A stretch of DNA of 34,870 bases from a virus. The stretch spans positions 1 to 34,870 of IMG/VR virus record IMGVR_UViG_3300044638_005452; one strand, 5' to 3'. Positions 1-6,433 of this stretch are shown piece by piece. Position numbers and translations under genes: made by a program. How positions within the stretch are numbered: position 1 is the first letter of the stretch; each line of letters opens with the position of its first letter. The notes below the pieces were generated by a model that was not told the DNA's origin, ran no database searches, and saw only the letters and a list, made by a program, of their open reading frames with translations.

Positions 1-181
1 CGGCTTCTTCGCTCAGGTGGGGGAAACAGTCGTGCAGCAACTCATGGACGATGGTGTCCAGCTCGTTGATGCCGCTTTGCCGCGGATCAATGAACACACG
101 GCCATCACCCATAGTGAGTCCGTCCGCCTTTTCGCGGCCCAACTTCCTACGGATGATGGCGATGTATTTGCGGCGAGGCAT
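1..181 (-). CDS. HExxH metallopeptidase-like protein, 3' end cut by window edge
   Basis: The gene starts at 181 and runs off the left edge; about 60 residues are visible. It begins MPRRKYIAII and contains VHELLHDCFPHLSEEA, which holds an HELLH zinc-binding motif at about residues 48-52. Small phage proteins with a HExxH helix followed by an acidic SEEA-type segment are common in early modules, and some resemble SprT or ImmA-type zinc proteases. No substrate can be named. The ATG overlaps the upstream TGA by one base (TGATG), which fixes the start and indicates translational coupling. The C-terminal part is missing, so any third zinc ligand cannot be checked. Confidence 0.7.
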   Translation of the reverse strand, partial: MPRRKYIAIIRRKLGREKADGLTMGDGRVFIDPRQSGINELDTIVHELLHDCFPHLSEEA

Positions 182-465
182 CAGGCTTTTGCGTTGCACT
201 CGGCGCCGCACGCAGCGTAGCCAGCGATATCGATCCAGTTGTCCGCCTTGGGGCGGTGAGCTTGGCGGGCGACTTTCACGCAGATCATCAGCGCAGCGAT
301 GTCACCGGCCGTTACTTGAACGGTGTAGCCATTGCTGCGTGTCAGGTATGCGCTAATCATCGCGGCCTGCGTTGCGAAGTCATCGTCCGGCGGGCCGTAG
401 TCTTCGTTGCGCGCCCCGCAGACGGCGGACGATGCAGCGTCTAGTGTCTCCTTTGCTGTTTTCAT
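181..465 (-). CDS. DUF6378-like phage protein
   Basis: This 94-aa protein matches the pattern of the DUF6378 family as I remember it: an N-terminal helix, the segment RNEDYGPPDDDF near residues 19-30, a TAGDIAALMICVKVAR helix near 52-67, and a closing DNWIDIAGYAA near 75-85. The family is widespread in phages, often near nucleotide-metabolism or replication genes, and its biochemical role is not established. Start and stop both overlap their neighbours by one base as TGATG, so it is part of the replication operon. The aspartate-rich YGPPDDD and DNWIDIAGY segments could bind metal, but that is inference. Confidence 0.75.
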   Translation of the reverse strand: MKTAKETLDAASSAVCGARNEDYGPPDDDFATQAAMISAYLTRSNGYTVQVTAGDIAALMICVKVARQAHRPKADNWIDIAGYAACGAECNAKA

Positions 466-1232
466 CAGGCGGCTTTCTTATAGCGCAGGCTTGCGTAGTG
501 CAGGTTGAGGCGGGCCTCGAAAAGCTCCCACTCGTTGTCCGAAGAGAACATCCACTCGATGCTGTGATCGTTTGCCTTCTCCTTGCCGATGCGAACGACG
601 GCGCGGCGCTGAACCTTCTGGTCCGGCCGGTTCTCGTTCCATAAGCGCTCATAGGCTGCGAGCTGCAGCTTTTGCGACAGGTAAATGCCGCTCGATGTCT
701 TCCAGTCGAGCAACACGATGCGGCCTTCCTTGTCTACGGACGGCGCGTCAATCGTGCCGCCAAATAGATGCGCCTCGCTGACGAGTTGCACTTCCGGCTC
801 TAGCACGGTGAGACCTTGCTCGTTCCAGAAGGACAGGAAGTTATTGAACGCGACGCCCGCCTTCTCGATGTCGGCCGGTGCGAACTCGGAGAGGTCAGCC
901 ACCCAGCCGTGGAAAAAGCACTCGATTAAGAAGTGCGTGATCGTCCCGATGTCGGCCGCGCGGTCGCGCACCTTGCGATAGTCTTGGTTCTTGTTTCCTA
1001 GACCCCATGCCCAGTGGATCAGGTTGCTCTGATCGTCGCCGATCTTGGAGATGGTCGAGGCGCCGACCACTTGCGTGCCGTCCTTGAGGATATACTTCTG
1101 GTGCGCTTTCAACTTCTCCAAACGTACGAGCTTGCGTCCGTCTGCAGCGAAGCGCTCCGGCGCAGGCTCCGCGGCCTTGGCCGAAGGGGAGCGGCGTTTT
1201 GCCGCCCCCCTTTTGCGTTCAGTGGTTGCCAT
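465..1232 (-). CDS. PD-(D/E)XK (RecB/Cas4-type) exonuclease
   Basis: A 255-aa protein with a basic N-terminal tail (MATTERKRGAAKRR) and a RecB-family nuclease core. Visible motifs are a histidine in GTITHFLIE (about residue 100), GGTIDAP with the motif I Asp (about 162), LLDWKTSS with the DxK pair (about 176-178) and the QLAAYE helix (about 190-195). Such nucleases act as phage recombination exonucleases, resecting double-strand ends for annealing. An ssDNA-binding protein directly upstream fits that role. I chose ATG 1232, three bases after the preceding stop. An in-frame GTG at 1241 is possible and would overlap the upstream gene. The exact polarity and processivity cannot be read from sequence. 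Confidence 0.8.
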   Translation of the reverse strand: MATTERKRGAAKRRSPSAKAAEPAPERFAADGRKLVRLEKLKAHQKYILKDGTQVVGASTISKIGDDQSNLIHWAWGLGNKNQDYRKVRDRAADIGTITHFLIECFFHGWVADLSEFAPADIEKAGVAFNNFLSFWNEQGLTVLEPEVQLVSEAHLFGGTIDAPSVDKEGRIVLLDWKTSSGIYLSQKLQLAAYERLWNENRPDQKVQRRAVVRIGKEKANDHSIEWMFSSDNEWELFEARLNLHYASLRYKKAA

Positions 1233-1234
1233 GG

Positions 1235-1828
1235 CTACCACTCGACCTCTTCGTTGTTGGTTCCGTTTTTGGCCACACGTAGCTCGCGCTCAACGTGCTG
1301 GTCTTTGGCCTCGGTAACCTCGAAGCCGTAAGCCTCGGCCGTGCCGCCGCTGCTCCAAGTGACGAGATCCAAAATCTGGACAGCCTTGGGCTGCAACGTA
1401 ATTCCGGCGCCGAGCGACGCGGTGTACCAAAAGTATGGCACCACAGCGACCTTGAGCCTCGATCCGCCGCCGATGTTCTCGTTCGTGATCTGGCCAGAGG
1501 CGTTGAATAAGGTCGGCTTGCGCGAGTACTCTTCGCCGGTTTCTTTCTTTTTGCCGGTAGCCTTGACCTTCAACTTGAGCTGCACCATGCCGTCGTTCTC
1601 GGTCCACGGCGCTGCGTGGATCTTGAGCGTGTCTTTTTTCAGCTCGCGCTTTTTGTCGGCAACGAACTCCGAGAACATGGCCTCGATCTGTTTGAGAAAC
1701 GGCTCCGCGTCTTCGGCGGACATTTCGAGGTCTACTTTGTATTGGCCCTCCTCGGAGAACTTAGTGTCCGGCGAGTTGAGTCTGGGATAGCGAGCAACGC
1801 CCGCGGGTGTGGTTAGGGTTTTATTCAT
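1235..1828 (-). CDS. Single-stranded DNA-binding protein (T7 gp2.5-like / DUF2815 type)
   Basis: This 197-aa beta-rich protein opens with MNKTLTTPAGVARYPRLN and has an early KFSEEGQYKVDL strand pair, a central GQITNENIGGGSRLKV segment, and an acidic end NNEEVEW. The layout (OB-fold-like body, acidic tail ending in an aromatic residue) is that of T7 gp2.5 and similar podovirus ssDNA-binding proteins, whose C-terminal aromatic residue mediates contacts with replication partners. It would coat ssDNA at the fork and assist annealing. The ATG overlaps the end of the upstream resolvase gene by 8 bases. No similarity search was possible, so the family call rests on layout and on being between the nuclease and resolvase genes. 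Confidence 0.7.
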   Translation of the reverse strand: MNKTLTTPAGVARYPRLNSPDTKFSEEGQYKVDLEMSAEDAEPFLKQIEAMFSEFVADKKRELKKDTLKIHAAPWTENDGMVQLKLKVKATGKKKETGEEYSRKPTLFNASGQITNENIGGGSRLKVAVVPYFWYTASLGAGITLQPKAVQILDLVTWSSGGTAEAYGFEVTEAKDQHVERELRVAKNGTNNEEVEW

Positions 1829-2198
1829 TTTGTGTATGTGGGTTTGGTGTTTTTGGTTGGATGGGAAAATCGCTGTGGCGCATGAGTTCGCAGAAGTCCT
1901 CGAACGTGAGGGTGACCAGCATGCGGCAGTGATCCTTGCGATGGATCACGGCACAGTTTTTGCGCTCGGCGTCGCGGTAGGCTTGAGCGATAGCCGCATC
2001 GAGGTCGAAGCGCGCGCGGCCGTGGCGTTTGCACTCGAAGTGCCAATCCGGCAAGCAGGGCACGATCACGTCAGGCGCACTGATCCCCCAAGATCCTTGG
2101 CTGACCTGCGCGCCCCGCTTCGCCGGAAAACCTTCGGCGGTCAATGCCTTGGCAACTTCGCGCTCAAAGCTGGCGCCTTTCTGGCGGGAATTAATCAT
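1821..2198 (-). CDS. PD-(D/E)XK resolvase-like endonuclease
   Basis: A 125-aa protein starting MINSRQKGASFEREVAK. The layout is that of Hjc-like and VRR-type nucleases: Glu in the first helix (FERE, about residue 13), GAQVSQGSWGISAPDV with the motif Asp, then FECKR giving the ExK pair (about residues 54-56). The likely role is resolving branched recombination or replication intermediates. The start at 2198 is chosen because it overlaps the upstream stop by 8 bases (ATGATTAA); the longer reading frame upstream encodes arginine/proline-rich sequence with no domain. It sits between the DnaB helicase and SSB genes in one overlapping operon. Confidence 0.75.
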   Translation of the reverse strand: MINSRQKGASFEREVAKALTAEGFPAKRGAQVSQGSWGISAPDVIVPCLPDWHFECKRHGRARFDLDAAIAQAYRDAERKNCAVIHRKDHCRMLVTLTFEDFCELMRHSDFPIQPKTPNPHTQNE

Positions 2199-2376
2199 GC
2201 AGCGCCCCCGCTTCGACAATTTTAAGCGCCTCGACTGCCATGTCGGCGGCTTGCTGAGGACTACGCACCGCGGTTGCTGCGGCCGTGACGTGCGTGAGAA
2301 AATACATGCGCATCGATGTAATGAGAGCATCAATCAACAAAGAGTCAGGGTTGTCGCTTTGGCGCTGGCTATTCAT
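2191..2376 (-). CDS. Small hypothetical protein in replication operon
   Basis: A 61-aa protein (MNSQRQSDNPDSLLIDALIT...) predicted to be mostly helical, with an alanine-rich middle and an acidic end. It overlaps the end of the dnaB gene by 8 bases (ATGAATAG) and the resolvase start by 8 bases, so it is almost certainly translated in this operon. I do not recognise a family. Its position directly after the helicase would suit a helicase accessory protein, but nothing in the sequence shows this. Confidence 0.65.
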   Translation of the reverse strand: MNSQRQSDNPDSLLIDALITSMRMYFLTHVTAAATAVRSPQQAADMAVEALKIVEAGALHD

Positions 2377-3772
2377 TGATGGCCTCCCAGAGCTGCTTAT
2401 CCGGCGCGTAGACGCTGTTGCCCTCGTCAGTCAGGCGCGGTGCGGAGACGATGTTGCTGACCGGAGCCTTCGCATCAAAGCGCGTCAGGCTCGGACGCCA
2501 TGTCATATTCAAGGTGCCGGTGCGTCCGGCCCTGTGCTTGGCGATGATTAACTCCGCGTCCTGCGGCTCCGGCTCCTCGTCGGCGACCGCGTAGTAAGAG
2601 GGGCGATGAACAAGAGCGACCAAGTCGGCGTCCTGTTCTATGCTGCCGCTCTCGCGCAGGTCGGAGAGCTTCGGCCGGTTGTCAGGACGGTTCTCCGCTT
2701 GCCGGTTGAGCTGCGCGGCGGCGACCACTGGAATGCCTAGCTCCATGGCCATGGCCTTTAACCCGCGGCTGACAAATCCGACCTCGTTCTCGCGGCTCTT
2801 GGCGCCGCCGTGGCTTACGAGTTGGAGGTAATCGACAAAGATGATCTTCACGCCCCAGCGACGCACTGCGAGTCGTGCGCGTCCGCGGATGTCCAAGAGA
2901 CTCATACCGCACCGGTCATCTATGTACAAAGGCTCACCGGAAAAATCCAAAGCAACGGAACCGATGCGACGCTTTCCGGCCATATCGACAAATCCATTGC
3001 GCACCAGCTCGGTGTTGGTGTTGGCGCGGGACAACACTACGCGAGCGGCCAACTCATTGGCGGGCATCTCCAGCGAGAAGTAGAGCACCGGAACTTTGCG
3101 CCGCATCAGGTTATCCGCAATATTCATCATCAGCGCGCTCTTACCCATGGCCGGACGTCCGGCGATGATGGCCAACGTGCCGCCGCGGAGACCTCCGGTG
3201 ACCTGATCCAGATCAGCGAAGCCGGTGCGCAGGCCCAGCGTCTGCTTGTTGTCCATGAGCGCTTCCAGCTCTTCGAGGAGCGAGGGCACAATGTCGGCCG
3301 CGCTGCGCATCGAGTCGGTCGGGGCGCCGAGACTGAGCGACAGGACACTCTCTCCGGCAGACTGCAGCACCTCGTCGGCGTTCGCGGCCATGTCGTTAGC
3401 CGCTGCCTGCATGGCGACTGCCGCGGAAATAATCGAGCGACGGCCATGCAAATCGCGCAGGGTTTGAGTATGGTATTCGAGCGCGGCGAGACCACCGCAC
3501 GCTTGCATGAGAAATTCGGTGATCGCTCCGGCGCCGCCGACAAAGGTCAGCTTCTTCTGCGCGTCCAGCCTCTGCGTGACCGCGATAATGTTTGGCACAC
3601 CGCCGTCTGCGCGGATCTCATTAATCGCATCGAAAATCGCGCGGTGCGCCGGAGTGTAAAAAAGATCAGCGTGCAGACCGGCAACCTCATCGGCGAGCTT
3701 CGGCTCGGCCATGAGTGTGCCGAGCACTGCCTTCTCGGTGTTTGGGCTTTGTGGGGTGGTGGTGGTTTTCAT
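2369..3772 (-). CDS. dnaB: Replicative DNA helicase, DnaB family
   Basis: A full-length 467-aa DnaB-type hexameric helicase. The N-terminal DnaB_N domain spans about residues 8-110 (PNTEKAVLGTLMAEP onward). The RecA-like ATPase has Walker A GRPAMGKS at about 205-212, Walker B IFVDYLQL at about 311-318, a downstream QLNRQ, the DLRESGSIEQDAD switch at about 371-383, and the KHRAGRTG arginine-finger loop at about 412-419. It unwinds the fork and couples to primase. Together with the upstream initiator and its internal iterons, the phage supplies its own origin recognition and helicase. The ATG overlaps the stop of a 31-aa membrane microprotein as ATGA. Confidence 0.95.
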   Translation of the reverse strand: MKTTTTPQSPNTEKAVLGTLMAEPKLADEVAGLHADLFYTPAHRAIFDAINEIRADGGVPNIIAVTQRLDAQKKLTFVGGAGAITEFLMQACGGLAALEYHTQTLRDLHGRRSIISAAVAMQAAANDMAANADEVLQSAGESVLSLSLGAPTDSMRSAADIVPSLLEELEALMDNKQTLGLRTGFADLDQVTGGLRGGTLAIIAGRPAMGKSALMMNIADNLMRRKVPVLYFSLEMPANELAARVVLSRANTNTELVRNGFVDMAGKRRIGSVALDFSGEPLYIDDRCGMSLLDIRGRARLAVRRWGVKIIFVDYLQLVSHGGAKSRENEVGFVSRGLKAMAMELGIPVVAAAQLNRQAENRPDNRPKLSDLRESGSIEQDADLVALVHRPSYYAVADEEPEPQDAELIIAKHRAGRTGTLNMTWRPSLTRFDAKAPVSNIVSAPRLTDEGNSVYAPDKQLWEAINE

Positions 3773-3864
3773 ACAAAATTGTCGTCGTCGTCACTCGCCG
3801 CCATCGCTGCCAGAACCAGCAGCGCGAGGAGCGTTAGGTAAACGAGCGTTTGCACCGGACTCAT
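3769..3864 (-). CDS. 31-aa membrane microprotein upstream of dnaB
   Basis: The ORF reads MSPVQTLVYLTLLALLV followed by LAAMAASDDDDNFV, giving one clear transmembrane helix (about residues 5-23) and an acidic DDDD tail. Three things support it: a strong Shine-Dalgarno GGAGGGA seven bases before the ATG, an ATGA overlap of its stop with the dnaB start, and an unmistakable TM profile. It lies in a different frame inside the 3' half of the 68-aa ORF at 3791-3997. Function is unknown; translational coupling to the helicase may be part of its purpose. Confidence 0.6.
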   Translation of the reverse strand: MSPVQTLVYLTLLALLVLAAMAASDDDDNFV

Positions 3865-3997
3865 TGCGCTCCCTCCGGCGCTGACGCATTTTGTAGCGAC
3901 GCTTGAGCCAGCGCTCGCACGCTTCGTCCACCGCTATGACATCGTCTGCTACATGGGGCCATACGCTTCGTAGTGTTTGTTTAAGTTCGGGTCTCAT
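3791..3997 (-). CDS. Small basic hypothetical protein
   Basis: A 68-aa ORF (MRPELKQTLRSVWPHVADDV...) whose first 45 residues look helical and protein-like, with AVDEACERWLKRRYK. The end, from about residue 46, is low-complexity (SGANARLPNAPRAAGSGSDG) and is encoded by the DNA that also carries the 31-aa membrane microprotein in another frame. Either both are real and overlap by 74 bases, or the ORF once ended earlier. No family recognised. It would be the first gene after the regulatory gap containing GGAC operator repeats at 4061-4074. Confidence 0.45.
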   Translation of the reverse strand: MRPELKQTLRSVWPHVADDVIAVDEACERWLKRRYKMRQRRRERNESGANARLPNAPRAAGSGSDGGE

Positions 3998-4060
3998 GGG
4001 CTGCCGTTTCTACGTCGTTCGGCGTGGTGGCAGCCGGTGGGTCTTGATGCGTGCAAGTGT

Positions 4061-4074
4061 GGACAAATGCGGAC
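4061..4074 (+). promoter_or_regulatory. Operator-like site A: two GGAC repeats, 10-bp period
   Basis: GGACAAATGC is followed at once by GGACATGGGG, so GGAC starts at 4061 and 4071. A degenerate GTGC lies one period earlier at 4051. The same 10-bp GGAC periodicity appears in the regulatory regions at 9146, 9514 and 12829. Site A is in the 180-base gap between the stop at 4178 and the start at 3997, upstream of the dnaB gene group. The AT-rich stretch 4084-4140 next to it could hold a minus-strand promoter, but I see no convincing -35/-10 pair. Confidence 0.5.
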
Positions 4075-4177
4075 ATGGGGGCAACAACTTTTAAGCGTTT
4101 TCTGCAAAAAATTTTATCCCAGTTTTCGCGGTATTTTGAGCCGTCTACCGGCCGCGGGGCGTCGCCCTTTCCGGCAC

Positions 4178-4426
4178 TCACAGCGGCTCCTCCACGGCGA
4201 GCAGCGCTTCGTGCTTCTCGTCGCTCACGTCGGGCGAGAGCGCCGCGCACCGGCTCAGGATGAGCTTGAGCCGGTTGACGCGCTTAATCAGCTCGCGCTT
4301 CTCGGCCTGCAGGTTGGCAACCTCGGCCGAGTTGCGCTTGTCCTCGGCTCGGTAGAACTCCAGCTCCGCGGAGGAGCCGAAGTTGCTACCGAAGCCGATC
4401 TCGCCGACCACTAGGTCAGGGTTCAT
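4178..4426 (-). CDS. Small coiled-coil protein
   Basis: An 82-aa protein beginning MNPDLVVGEIGFGSNFGSS. Residues about 22-58 form a charged heptad-like helix (EFYRAEDKRN to KRELIKRVNRL), typical of a coiled coil. No catalytic motif is visible and no family was recognised. Its ATG overlaps the upstream stop as ATGA. It closes the small transcription group that starts at 4602, before the gap with operator-like site A. Confidence 0.65.
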   Translation of the reverse strand: MNPDLVVGEIGFGSNFGSSAELEFYRAEDKRNSAEVANLQAEKRELIKRVNRLKLILSRCAALSPDVSDEKHEALLAVEEPL

Positions 4427-4602
4427 TTCTTGGCCCTCCCTTGCTCTTCGGCGAGTCGCTCGATGACTGCGTTGAGCAGCAGGTAGAGCGCGTCGAGCGT
4501 GGCCTTGGCGTCGTCCACGGACGCGGTGATGGTTTCCATGTTGATGGTGTATTCAGCGAGCTTGGGCTGAGACGACTTGGGTTTAGCTGTGCGCTTTTTC
4601 AT
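4423..4602 (-). CDS. Small hypothetical helical protein
   Basis: A 59-aa ORF starting MKKRTAKPKSSQPKLAEYTI, with a basic N-terminus and an amphipathic helix (DDAKATLDALYLLLNAVIER). The ATGA overlap with the next gene and an ATGAAAAAG start typical of this genome support it. No family recognised. The gap upstream (4603-4692) carries an AT-rich promoter-like stretch and a palindrome, so this gene may be first in its own transcript. Confidence 0.65.
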   Translation of the reverse strand: MKKRTAKPKSSQPKLAEYTINMETITASVDDAKATLDALYLLLNAVIERLAEEQGRAKK

Positions 4603-4631
4603 GTGTGTGGGAAATGATGAAGAGGGGGGTA

Positions 4632-4657
4632 GGACATTTGCTGTCCGAGGGGTTAAT
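4632..4657 (-). promoter_or_regulatory. Candidate control region: GGACA/TGTCC palindrome plus shared 12-mer
   Basis: The palindrome GGACA-TTTGC-TGTCC lies at 4632-4646 and is abutted by the 12-mer CGAGGGGTTAAT (4646-4657). That exact 12-mer recurs at 6534-6545 in the other large gap of this operon. AT-rich TTAATATAAAATTGATAACTT follows, which on the minus strand could act as a promoter for the 59-aa gene starting at 4602. The arrangement suggests an operator between promoter and start codon; no strict -35/-10 match is seen. Confidence 0.35.
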
Positions 4658-4676
4658 ATAAAATTGATAACTTAGT

Positions 4677-4689
4677 GGGGGGGGGGGGG
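4677..4689 (+). repeat. G13 homopolymer
   Basis: Thirteen consecutive G (C on the coding strand) begin four bases after the stop of the PD-(D/E)XK gene at 4693. A run this long is unusual in an otherwise mixed sequence. It may vary in length between genomes through slippage, or be a sequencing or assembly artefact. Confidence 0.7.
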
Positions 4690-4692
4690 CAA

Positions 4693-5121
4693 TCAGTTAT
4701 TAGGACGCGCGAGGGATTTTGCGACATCGTCTAGCAGCTCCCAGTTACTGGGTTTTCGGTGTCGCTCTGGGGAGTAACGGATTTTCTGCCTGCCGCTGAT
4801 GTCGGAAAACGCCCAGAAGACAAACTGATTGATGTCTGACAGGTATGCCGCAAGGACGTCGAAGTCTCCAAAGGCGTAAGCCTGCTTGCTGCCGTTTCTT
4901 ACAAACACCGCATAACTTTGGTGCGACGCATCCCACCATGCCGTCTTAACCTGCACCTTGATTGGCGTTGTCCACGGTCTTAGCAGGCAAACATCGGTCG
5001 TCTGCGCGTGGCCGAAGGGCATGTAGATCTCCCAGTCGTGGACAATCGCGCCAGCGGCAAAAAGCATTTCAGCCATGTCGCCCTTGCGGCAGGACGATGG
5101 TTCCGTTTGGGTGGCAGTCAC
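4693..5121 (-). CDS. PD-(D/E)XK endonuclease-like protein (PDDEXK_5 type)
   Basis: A 142-aa protein. The core KGDMAEMLFAAGAIVHDW, then PFGHAQTTDVCLL, then IKVQVKTAWW, then QAYAFGDFDVLAAYLSD matches the order of the PDDEXK_5 family: an N-terminal Glu helix, a catalytic Asp, a QVKTA motif, and a DFDVLA strand. These small nucleases occur in phages and mobile elements. The substrate is not known; branched or mismatched DNA in replication is a guess. I use the GTG at 5121, which overlaps the upstream stop as GTGA. ATG 5076 (MAEMLF) is the alternative, but it would cut the KGD motif. Confidence 0.65.
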   Translation of the reverse strand: MTATQTEPSSCRKGDMAEMLFAAGAIVHDWEIYMPFGHAQTTDVCLLRPWTTPIKVQVKTAWWDASHQSYAVFVRNGSKQAYAFGDFDVLAAYLSDINQFVFWAFSDISGRQKIRYSPERHRKPSNWELLDDVAKSLARPNN

Positions 5122-5960
5122 GCTGCCACCTCCATGCGCGCACGCTCTAGGCTGCGCTCCAAGGCGCTGGGACCGGAGCGCTGCGGGGCAGGGGCAACCG
5201 GCGCGGCGCCATTCTTGCCGCGGAACTTGTCCACCCATGGCTTGATGTAACCGCTCGCAATCGCCGTCTTGATCGCCTCGACCGCCTGCCACTCGTTCAC
5301 CGCGGCCAGCTCGCCGAGAATGATCCGCGCGGCCTGATCGGTCAGCGGGTGATGACGACCCTTAATCTTGCCGCGGCGAAACTCGACAAACTCGCCCCAC
5401 CATTGACGGAAGCCAACGCTGTGGGGTAGGGGGCGGTCGGCGGACCAAGATTCGATGCCCTCGACCTTGGCCTTGCGCGGTTTGGATTCGGGGGCGCCGG
5501 TTGCTGTCTCGTCCTTTTTGGGGGGATGCGAAGGCGACGAAGTCGCCGGAGTGTCACCTAAAGTATTGTTCTTATATGTTCTTATAGTTGGGGTGTCAGA
5601 AAGACACCGCTTAGGTGTCGCGCTGACACCACTTGGGTGTCTTTCTGATACCTGTCTTCCTGACACCGGTGTCGCGCTGACACCTATCCCTGCGATGCGC
5701 CAAACGGTCGCCTGCACGCCGTCACCGGCCGTCCGGCGAAAGCCCTTCTTCATCTCTTCGAGCTGCTCGGATTCCTGCAAGCGGCGCAGCGAGCGGATCA
5801 CCGTGCTGCGCGACAAGCGGGTTTTTGACTGCAGCTTCGCCCAGCTCGCGTAGCAGTTGCCGTGTTCGTCCGCATAATCGGCCAAGGCGAGGAGAACCAA
5901 GAGGTCGGCGCCCTGAGCCTTGCTGTCGCCCCATACCCATGTGGTCGCGGCGACGCTCAT
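5118..5960 (-). CDS. Phage replication initiator (winged-helix, lambda O-like role) with internal origin
   Basis: A 280-aa protein. The N-terminal 15-90 region is a winged helix-turn-helix (DLLVLLALADYADEHGN, then SKTRLSRSTVIRSLRRLQES). Residues about 92-123 are a linker encoded by tandem palindromic iterons, giving repeated GVSATP-like peptides. The C-terminal 170-262 region (RQWWGEFVEFRRGK, then HHPLTDQAARIILGEL) resembles helicase-loader-type domains of phage initiators. The probable role is to bind iterons inside its own gene and recruit DnaB. An SD (AGGAGGG) precedes the ATG, which overlaps the upstream stop as ATGA. The initiator assignment is inference from the fold, the iterons and the downstream dnaB. 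Confidence 0.75.
   Translation of the reverse strand: MSVAATTWVWGDSKAQGADLLVLLALADYADEHGNCYASWAKLQSKTRLSRSTVIRSLRRLQESEQLEEMKKGFRRTAGDGVQATVWRIAGIGVSATPVSGRQVSERHPSGVSATPKRCLSDTPTIRTYKNNTLGDTPATSSPSHPPKKDETATGAPESKPRKAKVEGIESWSADRPLPHSVGFRQWWGEFVEFRRGKIKGRHHPLTDQAARIILGELAAVNEWQAVEAIKTAIASGYIKPWVDKFRGKNGAAPVAPAPQRSGPSALERSLERARMEVAA
5551..5684. other. ori: Candidate phage replication origin: five 17-bp palindromic iterons plus AT-rich repeats
   Basis: Five copies of GGTGTC-N5-GACACC lie at 5592-5608, 5614-5630, 5636-5652 (GATACC arm), 5651-5667 (left arm degenerate) and 5668-5684. The first three are spaced exactly 22 bp. Copies 2 and 5 are identical (centre GCGCT). Next to them, 5561-5590 is AT-rich with the direct repeat GTTCTTATA at 5568 and 5578, fitting a DNA-unwinding element. 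The whole array is inside the initiator gene, as in lambda, where ori lies within gene O. A half site (GTGTCACC) sits at 5551. Confidence 0.75.
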
Positions 5961-6433
5961 TGTGCCCTCCTGAGACGGTTGCGCTTGCTGATATCCGAGG
6001 ACTCAAACTGCAAGACACCCTCCGTCGTGGCCATGCCGGTGTATTTGCACCTGAGCGTGTCGAAGGGTGGGCAGACCGGCTTCCAGCTCTCCGCGTCCTT
6101 CACCCAGCAGATGGCGCGCTCGGACCAGTTGGGGATACCCTCGATGTAGAGCATGCGCGCGTTCCGCGGGGTCTGAGCCTTGCAGAGCTTTACGTTGGCG
6201 AACTCGTCGCCTTGCTCGATGCCGACCTGCCGCGCGGTCTCCTCGGCCAGCTCCTTGGCGGACTTGGGGGCGGCGACTAGGTTGGCTTCCGGCTTTGACT
6301 CCGCGGCCGTCACCGGCTCAACCGGCGGGGCGGCTACCGGTTCGGACACCGGATTAGGACCGGATACCGGCTTGGGGGCGGGTTGGGGTTGAGGCTTGAA
6401 GGCGGCTTTGGCTTTTTCGATGAGGTTTTGCAT
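5957..6433 (-). CDS. Hypothetical protein with Pro/Ala linker and Cys-containing C-terminal domain
   Basis: A 158-aa protein: a short N-terminal helix (MQNLIEKAKAAF), a proline/alanine/valine-rich linker (about residues 13-60), and a C-terminal domain (about 60-158) with four cysteines in LCKAQ, ICWVK, PVCPP and RCKYT. The cysteine spacing could hold a zinc, but no standard knuckle is seen. It directly precedes the initiator with an ATGA overlap, so it may act in replication start. I do not recognise a family. Confidence 0.6.
   Translation of the reverse strand: MQNLIEKAKAAFKPQPQPAPKPVSGPNPVSEPVAAPPVEPVTAAESKPEANLVAAPKSAKELAEETARQVGIEQGDEFANVKLCKAQTPRNARMLYIEGIPNWSERAICWVKDAESWKPVCPPFDTLRCKYTGMATTEGVLQFESSDISKRNRLRRAQ

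Noticed and set aside
2810-3841. 343-codon plus-strand ORF opposite dnaB
   Set aside because: It is the shadow of the DnaB gene; it has no domain pattern and the minus-strand helicase motifs are complete.
3981-4076. 31-codon minus-strand ORF (MSAFVHTCTH...) at operator-like site A
   Set aside because: No Shine-Dalgarno, no domain, and its start lies within the GGAC repeats; the gene starting at 3997 is the better call.
5551-5684. CRISPR array
   Set aside because: The repeats are short palindromes with 5-6 base spacers inside a coding gene; there are no unique 30-bp spacers or cas genes.
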